This document shows, piece after piece, positions 57,993-64,000 of a DNA stretch of 64,000 nucleotides. A program made the translations under genes and the position numbers. Under the pieces are notes generated by a model. The model was not told where the DNA came from, did no database searches, and was given only the letters and a program-made list of their open reading frames with translations. The DNA comes from Virgibacillus sp. NKC19-3 (GTDB lineage: Bacteria; Bacillota; Bacilli; Bacillales; Amphibacillaceae): contig NZ_JAGYHC010000001.1 of assembly GCF_019837165.1 (NCBI RefSeq), positions 1,054,001 to 1,118,000 of the forward strand, in the 5' to 3' direction. Each line of letters begins with the position of its first letter. Position 1 is the first letter of the stretch.

Positions 57993-60070
57993 ATGTTAAA
58001 ATAGAAAATGCTTTGGAAGTTGAAATTAATAATGCTGAAGAAATTCAAAGGCAAAGAATGGAATGGCGCAGAAAAAGTTGGACAATCCCTGATTTAAGAG
58101 GAGGAAAACATACTTGGTTTTCATTGGTTGTAAATCTTGTTAAGTTAGTTGAATCGGGGCAAGCTGAGTTAGATGTACATCCTCCTAATATACATGGAGT
58201 CTCCAACCCTCAGTCATGGCGAATATATGCCTCTTTTTTGAAAGGCTTAGGATTAGTAAACAATCAATCAGGAAGTCTGTATTTATCAGAAACTGGATTA
58301 AAATTTCATAAAAATCCTACAAAGATTCACCTTGCTGAACTTATTCAAGACAAACTTCGATTATTTGGTGAGGTACTTAAATTGTTATCTTCAAATCCTT
58401 CAACAGTTGCGAATGTAAATGAGATGGTTTGTAAAACTTATGGCTTAAATTGGAGAAACCTAGCAAATACTAGGAAAAGAATGGATTGGTTAGAAATTCT
58501 TGGTTTAATAGAAGATGTCGGTAGTAATAGATGGGCCATAACTACTTCTGGAAGAACTTTATTGGAGGATTGGTGTATTGTCACACCAAATGCTCTTGAA
58601 ACTGTTGATTCTAATTCCAAGGATATAGAAATTAATGAAACGTCTAAAGAAATTGCTATACTTCTTCAAAATTTAAGAAATTCACCAGAAATGCATCGTA
58701 AACGTAAAACATATAATATTTGGGCCCCGAGTCCCAATAGAATTGACAATCTTCGAATCATTATTCAAGCAGGATTAGAGCGAATTAATAAAAGTGAATT
58801 TTTCCAGTTCATAGAGGAAAAATTTAGTCTTAAGACAAGTAGTGTGGAGTCAATGTTGCCATTTTTAAAAGCTTCTGGACTTTTAAAGGAAGTTCGTCGA
58901 AATGTATACTCTGCAACTTCTGCAGCAAAAGCATGGATTGAAACAGGCAATGATTTAGATTTCATCCGCATTCTACATGCACACATGCAATTTGTTGGTG
59001 AAATAATTTTAGCTGCAGAAAAAGATACAGTACGAAATGATATTTATTCACAAGCCACGTTGTATGGACTAAACAAAGAGAAGACGAGGTGGATTATTGG
59101 ATTTCTATTAGAGGCAGGACTTTTAGATGAGCCTCAATATCTCCACTTAAAAGCAACACCTACTGGTCTTCGTTTCGTTTCCAATTTACCGCTAGCAAGA
59201 AAACCAATAGAAACGGAAGAATCGACTAAATTTCAGAAAGAAAATAATGAGAATATTTCATCAAGAAAAGAACTTAATCAGATTATTGAGCGATTAGCTA
59301 ATTCTTCTCGAGACCCAATTGCTGAAGGGAAGCAACCAGGTGCTGCTTTTGAAGAATCAATTGCAGAAATTTTTTGTTTCATGGGGCTTAAGTCAGAAAG
59401 AATTGGAGGAGCTGGAGATACAGATGTTGTGGTACGATGGCAGGATGAAGACGGAAATAATATTACGGCGATTGTCGATGGAAAGTCAAAGTCGAGCGGA
59501 AAAGTGTCACACAGTGATATTAGCGATGTAGCAATTGAAACTCATAAAGATTTAAATGATGCTGACTATGTCGCAATTATAGGTCCGGGATTTAGTGGTG
59601 ATACAATAAGAAGTCTCGCTCGTAAAAAGGACTATGTTTTAGTTACAAATAATCAACTATCCGAAATTGCGCTTGCTTCAGATACAATCGGATTAAGCCC
59701 ACAAGAAGTCGGGCTCATATTTCAAGTTCCGAAAGGTCTTTCGAAACTTGATGAACTTATCATTACAAAACAAAGGAAATTTGAAATTATATCTATAATA
59801 ATTTCACGGCTCAATCAGGAACAAGAGATACTTGGAGGACTTTCGGCACGCGACATATTTTTTATGTCTCGTACAACAAGTGTGGCTCCGTCATTGGAGG
59901 AGCTTCTTGAATTGGTTGAAACCCTTTCTAAACCAGAAATTGGTGCTATATATTCAACTAATCAAATTCATACACCTGAAAATACAACTTATGTGTTAGG
60001 TAATGCAAAGAAAACGGCCAATCGATTACGTGCTTTAGCTTCGACAATCGATGTTGCATTACGAGACTAA
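57993..60070 (+). CDS. Large winged-helix protein with C-terminal PD-(D/E)xK restriction-endonuclease-like domain
   Basis: About 690 residues. The first 400 hold several winged-helix-like units (each with SGLLKEVRRNVYSAT-like wings, for example GLVNNQSGSLYLSETGLKFH). The C-terminal part from residue about 450 has AAFEESIAEIFCFMGLKSER, then GGAGDTDVVV and IVDGKSKSSGKV, which fits the Asp and D-x-K of a PD-(D/E)xK nuclease. It may be a stand-alone type IV-like restriction or other defence enzyme. The best ribosome site, GGGAGG, leads to an ATG at 57993 whose frame meets TAG after three codons; one added A in the run at 57998-58001 would join it to the long frame. Otherwise translation begins at a TTG (57974 or 58013). 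Confidence 0.7.
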
Positions 60071-60257
60071 GGATATTTTCACTTATATTGTTAAAATTTT
60101 GGTAAAATTATAAAGTGGAAGATATCCCCTGTGTTGATTAATCTGATTTCATTATTAATAGTACTCATTTAGACAACAAGAGATTTGAATATAATCATTG
60201 TAATGTTTTCGCATACAGATGCATAGTAGGTTTCGGCTGATAAAATATTTCTAAGTC

Positions 60258-60561
60258 GCTAAATATAAAGTGTAATCAATTATGAAAGAAAGGGAGGGAT
60301 TGTCGTGTTAAGTTTTAACCCAACAAATGCAAGAAAAACCTTTACCAATTGATTAAACAAGTTAATGAGGATAATACACCGATTGAAATAACTAACACAA
60401 AAAATGATGATGGCGCTGTTCTTGTTAGTAAAAGAGATTGGGATGCCATACAGGAAACGCTTTATTTACAAAGCACTGGGGTTCTTGATCGAATGAAACA
60501 CTTTGAAAATGAAGAGACAGAGGATTTGAGTGATATTGATTGGGTTCCGCTATCAAAATAA
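60258..60561 (+). pseudogene. Second copy of the Phd antitoxin gene, frameshifted
   Basis: 60258-60545 is almost the same as 48602-48890, including the GGGAGGG ribosome site and GTG start at 60305. One A is missing in the run of AAGAAAAACC, so the frame breaks after nine codons. The rest of the protein (IKQVNEDNTPIEITNTK onwards) is intact in another frame and ends DLSDIDWVPLSK, with a changed tail. The two copies flank 11.4 kb as direct repeats. Confidence 0.85.
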
Positions 60562-60692
60562 AAAGTTTTGCCCAAACTAAAGCGGGCAAATCTTCATAAA
60601 AATTTGATAAACTAAAAGAGTCTAATTAATCAATGCTGTTCACCCTGTTTAATCTAATTAGACCAATGTAAATAAAGAAAGAAGGTTTTTCT

Positions 60693-61534
60693 ATGCAGTC
60701 TATATTATTAATCGGACAATCAAATATGGCAGGCAGAGGATTTATTGAGGATGTACCGCCGATTTATAATGAGCATATTAATATGTTACGAAACGGCAGA
60801 TGGAAAATGATGGCAGAACCGCTTCATTTTGATCGCAACATATCTGGAATCGGACCGGCAACCTCTTTTGCTCAGGCTTGGATGGAGGGTCATCCGAGGG
60901 AGTCCATTGGGTTAATACCATGCGCTGAAGGAGTAAGCTCTATTGATGAGTGGACAATTGACGGCCTGTTAACCAGACATGCGATTTCTGAAGCAAAATT
61001 TGCTATGGAAACCAGTGAAATAGTGGGAATTCTGTGGCATCAAGGTGAAAATGACAGTCATGGAGAACGTTATAAGTCGTATGAAGATAAGTTGCTTTCA
61101 CTATTCAAACACTTGAGAGAAGAATTGAATACACCAGATATATCAATTATTATTGGTGAACTGGGACATTACCTTGGTGAGACCAGATTTGGAAAAAGTG
61201 CAGTAGAATATAAACAAATAAACCAGATATTATATAAAGTTGCTCATACCGAAAAAATTGCTATTTTGTAACATCAAAAGGGTTAACAGCAAATGGCATT
61301 CATATTGATGCTATCTCCCAAAGAAAATTTGAATTAAGATACTATGAAGCTTTTTCAAAACAAAAGCATGTTTTAGACGTTTTGGACATAGAGCATAAAT
61401 GGATTGAAAGGGAAGAAAAACGTCAACTAACTAAAAATGAACGTATATTTGTTCAAAGTATGAAGTTTGCCTTAGGACAATTGAGTTTTGAGGAGTTATC
61501 TATGCATGTTTCCAATATTAATGAAAGCAAGTAA
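60693..61534 (+). pseudogene. SGNH/sialate O-acetylesterase-like gene with a frameshift
   Basis: The first frame (192 residues) opens ILLIGQSNMAGRGF, the GQSN block of carbohydrate/sialate acetylesterases, and has GILWHQGENDS near 108. It stops at 61271 just after AHTEKIAIL. The second frame continues CYFVTSKGLTANGIHIDAIS with the catalytic HID, and runs to TAA at 61534. One A added to the run at 61252-61257 joins both. The full protein would be about 280 residues and complete, so this is a recent mutation or a base-call error. Confidence 0.82.
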
Positions 61535-61991
61535 AGCAATATTAATCCCAATTAAGGAGTAGAGATTAATTGGTTCTCTACGAAAATCCTGCCAAAAGGA
61601 AAAGCAAATTGTCTAAAAGTAGTTATAGCAAGGGTTATGGATAGTCCGACTACAATTAAGTGGTAATAAGACTACAACTTGATTTGAAAAGAAAACATCT
61701 GTTAAAAACGTAGATGAACTTTCCCCCATTTATATACAGGCAAACACCTAAAGAATATCAAGGTAAATAGAAGTATGTGAATAACGATAAATTCAATGGG
61801 AGGGCAACTTTTGTACTTGAATATACATAGATAAATAAAAGGTAGTTATTTTCCTCTATAATTATTTAGTTCCTATCCTTCTATAATGCTAATTCACATG
61901 TTTTTCAATTTTATTAGGTTCTATACAAGAGGGTTAAAAATGATACAATCATATTTGTGTAAATAAATGAAAAAATATAGGGGGAAATGTT
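61535..61991. other. Right edge of the accessory region with a third guaA-end-like sequence
   Basis: 61646-61688 reads CCGACTACAATTAAGTGG, then TAATAAGACTACAACTTGAT. It aligns base for base with CCAAGTACGATTGAGTGG and the DNA after guaA, with about 80% identity over 43 bases. Nothing else was recognised up to the ribosome site at 61979. Confidence 0.55.
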
Positions 61992-62528
61992 TTGGAATTG
62001 AACGAGATTAGAAATGAATCATCAATTAAAGCGAAAAATGGGATAGGATTTTTATTAGCAGCTATTGTTATTTGGTCGATTATTACCATCATCTTTTTAC
62101 TACCCGTTGATATACAGCAAAAAAACATATATATGCTGATTTCCACAGGAATCATGTTTCCTTTATCTATTGGGATGTCTACGATGATTAAAGCAGACTG
62201 GCAGTTGAAAAATAATCCAATTGGCAATCTGGGTTTAATTTTTAACTTTGCTCAACTTATCTATTTTCCTATCCTATTTTTTGGAATGATAACTAACCCA
62301 GAGGATGCGATTATATTTTTTGCCATTATAACTGGTGCACACTTTTTTCCATATGGTTGGTTATATAATGCGAAACCTTTTTATATTATGGCACCAGTTA
62401 TTGCCGTTGTTATTATGATGTTAGGACTCTATTTAGATGGAAAAGATTTATGGGCCGTATCACTTTCGGTTGTTATCCTTTTCTTACTGTTGATTTTTCT
62501 ACTAATCATAGATTACAAAAAGAAATGA
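61992..62528 (+). CDS. Integral membrane protein, possibly DUF7010 family
   Basis: 178 residues from a TTG after AGGGGGG. Six hydrophobic segments; the first (GIGFLLAAIVIWSIITIIFLL) is followed by the conserved-looking KNIYMLISTGIMFPLS. The general pattern fits DUF7010, a small membrane family of Bacillaceae, though this is tentative. Function is unknown. Confidence 0.7.
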   Translation: MELNEIRNESSIKAKNGIGFLLAAIVIWSIITIIFLLPVDIQQKNIYMLISTGIMFPLSIGMSTMIKADWQLKNNPIGNLGLIFNFAQLIYFPILFFGMITNPEDAIIFFAIITGAHFFPYGWLYNAKPFYIMAPVIAVVIMMLGLYLDGKDLWAVSLSVVILFLLLIFLLIIDYKKK

Positions 62529-62657
62529 GAAGTTCAATCTTCCGTTAATTACATATTTTGTTTTTTAAGTCGTAAAAGTTGGGTACAATTTGTAGCTGTA
62601 ATTAAAGTTTAAATGAATAGTAGTTCTTTGGAACATCTAAAAGAGGAGGCGATCTAA

Positions 62658-62948
62658 TTGAGAAAGAAAGTTTTTTCTTGGAAAAGCTATATTTTCTTGA
62701 TTTCAAGTATAGTAGTCACATTATCTATGTTTTTGCTTGATCCAATCTCACAAGTAGCAAATAAAACGGTTTATGATATGGTGGCTAGTTTCATACTTGT
62801 AGGGCTACCTGTATCTCTCATTATGGCGGTAGTAGCGTTTAGTTCGAAAAAGGAGAGAAAATTAATTCCTGTTATAGCTCTACTTTTAACTATATTTAAT
62901 GTCGCTGTTATTGGTTTCTTTGCATGGTTTGGTGCAAATTTTGCATAG
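62658..62948 (+). CDS. Small membrane protein, three helices
   Basis: 96 residues from a TTG after AGAGGAGG. The N-terminus is basic (RKKVFSWKSY) and three hydrophobic helices follow. No family was recognised; it resembles many small Bacillaceae membrane proteins of unknown role. The strong ribosome site supports translation. Confidence 0.65.
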   Translation: MRKKVFSWKSYIFLISSIVVTLSMFLLDPISQVANKTVYDMVASFILVGLPVSLIMAVVAFSSKKERKLIPVIALLLTIFNVAVIGFFAWFGANFA

Positions 62949-63050
62949 ATAAGCAAGTTGCTCGCGTCCCTTAGCAATTCAGTTACTTCCGATGTTTAAA
63001 TAATAAGTGCAAGGGAAAATAATTGGTAATCATGAAAGGAGAGATTGATC

Positions 63051-63635
63051 ATGAATATCAAAAAAGGCTTATTAGTAGCTGCAACTGCTTTCGGTCTCAC
63101 GGTAATCGGAGCCGGTTTATCGCCCGCTTCTGCTGCTGGTCCGGATGCCGATATTCCGGAGACATCGGTCTCTGGTATCCATTCTTCGATTACGAACCAA
63201 GAGGCAGCTGAAACTTTAAATAACATATACGATAAGGCTTATATCGGCGAAATGCCAGGCAATGTTCACGACCTTAACATTAATGAGGACGACAAAGAGG
63301 ATGTTTATCATAGACTGGGCAGTCCGCAACAAGAAGACGGTCAATTTGATTTATACGGATGGAATATGGGAAACCCTGGATATGGATTTGCTTATAACGA
63401 AGATAATAGCATAGCTGAAATACGCTACTTTGGAACAGGTGTTGAAAGACAAACAAACCTTGGAGGAATCACGCCTGCCGTATTAGATGAACAACTTGGT
63501 AGCGCCGATGAGATTCTTCATGTTCCTCAAACCAATGAAACAGACTATGTTTATAACACGGATAACTATGAGCTTCACTTTATTGTTGGCAGTGATGATA
63601 CAGTTGATCATGTGAATTTAAAAGAAGCGAAATAG
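63051..63635 (+). CDS. Secreted DUF4309 (YjgB-like) protein
   Basis: 194 residues from an ATG at 63051 after AAAGGAGAG. A Sec signal peptide is clear (KKGLLVAATAFGLTVIGAGL then SPASAAG, cut after ASA). The mature part has two similar halves that deal with a VYHRLGSPQ and LDEQLGSADEIL motif, typical of DUF4309/YjgB. The family is secreted in sporulating Bacillaceae; its role is unknown. It is acidic and ends before a strong terminator. Confidence 0.82.
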   Translation: MNIKKGLLVAATAFGLTVIGAGLSPASAAGPDADIPETSVSGIHSSITNQEAAETLNNIYDKAYIGEMPGNVHDLNINEDDKEDVYHRLGSPQQEDGQFDLYGWNMGNPGYGFAYNEDNSIAEIRYFGTGVERQTNLGGITPAVLDEQLGSADEILHVPQTNETDYVYNTDNYELHFIVGSDDTVDHVNLKEAK

Positions 63636-63651
63636 CTGCTTATGTAGTAGG

Positions 63652-63689
63652 GTAGGGTTGTCTCAAATTTGAGGCAGCCCTACTTTTTT
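63652..63689 (+). terminator. Terminator after the DUF4309 gene
   Basis: GTAGGGTTGTCTCA pairs with TTGAGGCAGCCCTAC, with a three-base loop, followed by TTTTTT. Confidence 0.9.
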
Positions 63690-63973
63690 GTATTGTGCGA
63701 ACGGGTACTAATCGAATAGTGCGTATTTCTGAAACGAAGAATGTTGAACAATTTCAATCATAATGGCTGTACTATGATAAAATTTTATTAAACAAACGAA
63801 GACCAGGATGCTAATGAAATGAACAAGAAATCAAAACTATTATCATAATAAATTTAATAATTATCTCTTTTCTTAATAATAAGCTTTAACTCTATATTTG
63901 ATTGCCTTTTACTATTTTCTATGGTATTGTTTGTAAAGATTTTGTAAAGGTTTTATGGTGAGGAAAATCATTA

Positions 63974-64000
63974 TTGGAAAAAGGACTTGTTTTATCCTTT
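63974..64000 (+). CDS. Possible start of the next gene (partial)
   Basis: A TTG at 63974 lies nine bases after GGTGAGG, and the frame stays open to the window edge (MEKGLVLSF). The sequence is too short to assign. 63690-63957 is AT-rich and holds no recognised feature. Confidence 0.35.

Noticed and set aside
46810-61690. An integrase or recombinase gene for the island
   Set aside because: None of the frames in the region shows tyrosine or serine recombinase motifs; it must be lost or outside the window.

Overview
The window is a piece of chromosome from a low-GC, endospore-forming Bacillaceae, most like the halophilic or alkaliphilic Oceanobacillus/Virgibacillus/Lentibacillus group. The reasons are a gerA-type germination operon, a DUF3231 protein, a very acidic lipoprotein, a group IIC intron that closely resembles the Oceanobacillus iheyensis intron, and the Bacillus-like order yeaC-yeaD-yebA-guaA. 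All assignments are read from sequence only; no search was run.

Layout. 0-9 kb: a metal and thiol/sulfur redox cluster. It holds a di-haem cytochrome c lipoprotein (cut by the window edge), a CzrA-type ArsR sensor, a minimal thioredoxin-reductase-like flavoprotein, a CzcD zinc exporter, an ArsR-rhodanese fusion regulator, thioredoxin, a disulfide oxidoreductase, a His-rich beta-propeller protein and a frameshifted trxB. The ArsR-rhodanese gene and the thioredoxin gene carry the same 20-bp operator-like site (ATTCAA-N8-TTGAAT) on their promoters. 9.4-15.2 kb: a citrate two-component system and transporter (citS-citT-citM), with citS split by a group IIC intron. 16-23 kb: thioesterase, HAD phosphatase, DUF2071 protein, FetAB-like ABC transporter, NERD protein and a DadA-like oxidase. 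23-29 kb: a five-gene peptide ABC transporter. 29.4-36.7 kb: membrane protein, DUF3231 protein, gerA-type operon with a small fourth gene, and an amidase. 37-46.8 kb: an AbgT transporter, then moxR-DUF58-transglutaminase and guaA behind a guanine riboswitch.

46.8-61.7 kb is accessory DNA joined to the 3' end of guaA. Imperfect copies of the guaA 3' end and its downstream DNA recur at 48.45 and 61.65 kb. The region holds single-gene units (NUDIX, GNAT, nucleotidyltransferase, HD hydrolase), an ABC exporter under a MerR regulator, a large winged-helix/PD-(D/E)xK nuclease-like protein, two copies of an orphan Phd antitoxin gene, and several gene remnants. Blocks of similar non-coding sequence sit before and after the single-gene units, as in a cassette array. 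No integrase was seen. 61.9-64 kb returns to small membrane proteins and a secreted DUF4309-type protein.

The other striking trait is five or six intergenic tandem-repeat arrays with periods of 21, 42 or 52 bp, all close to whole turns of B-DNA. One family (21 bp, CGGGAGA core) occurs at three places, including the guaA leader between the riboswitch terminator and the gene. Four genes show probable one-base losses in short homopolymers, so some frameshifts could be assembly errors.
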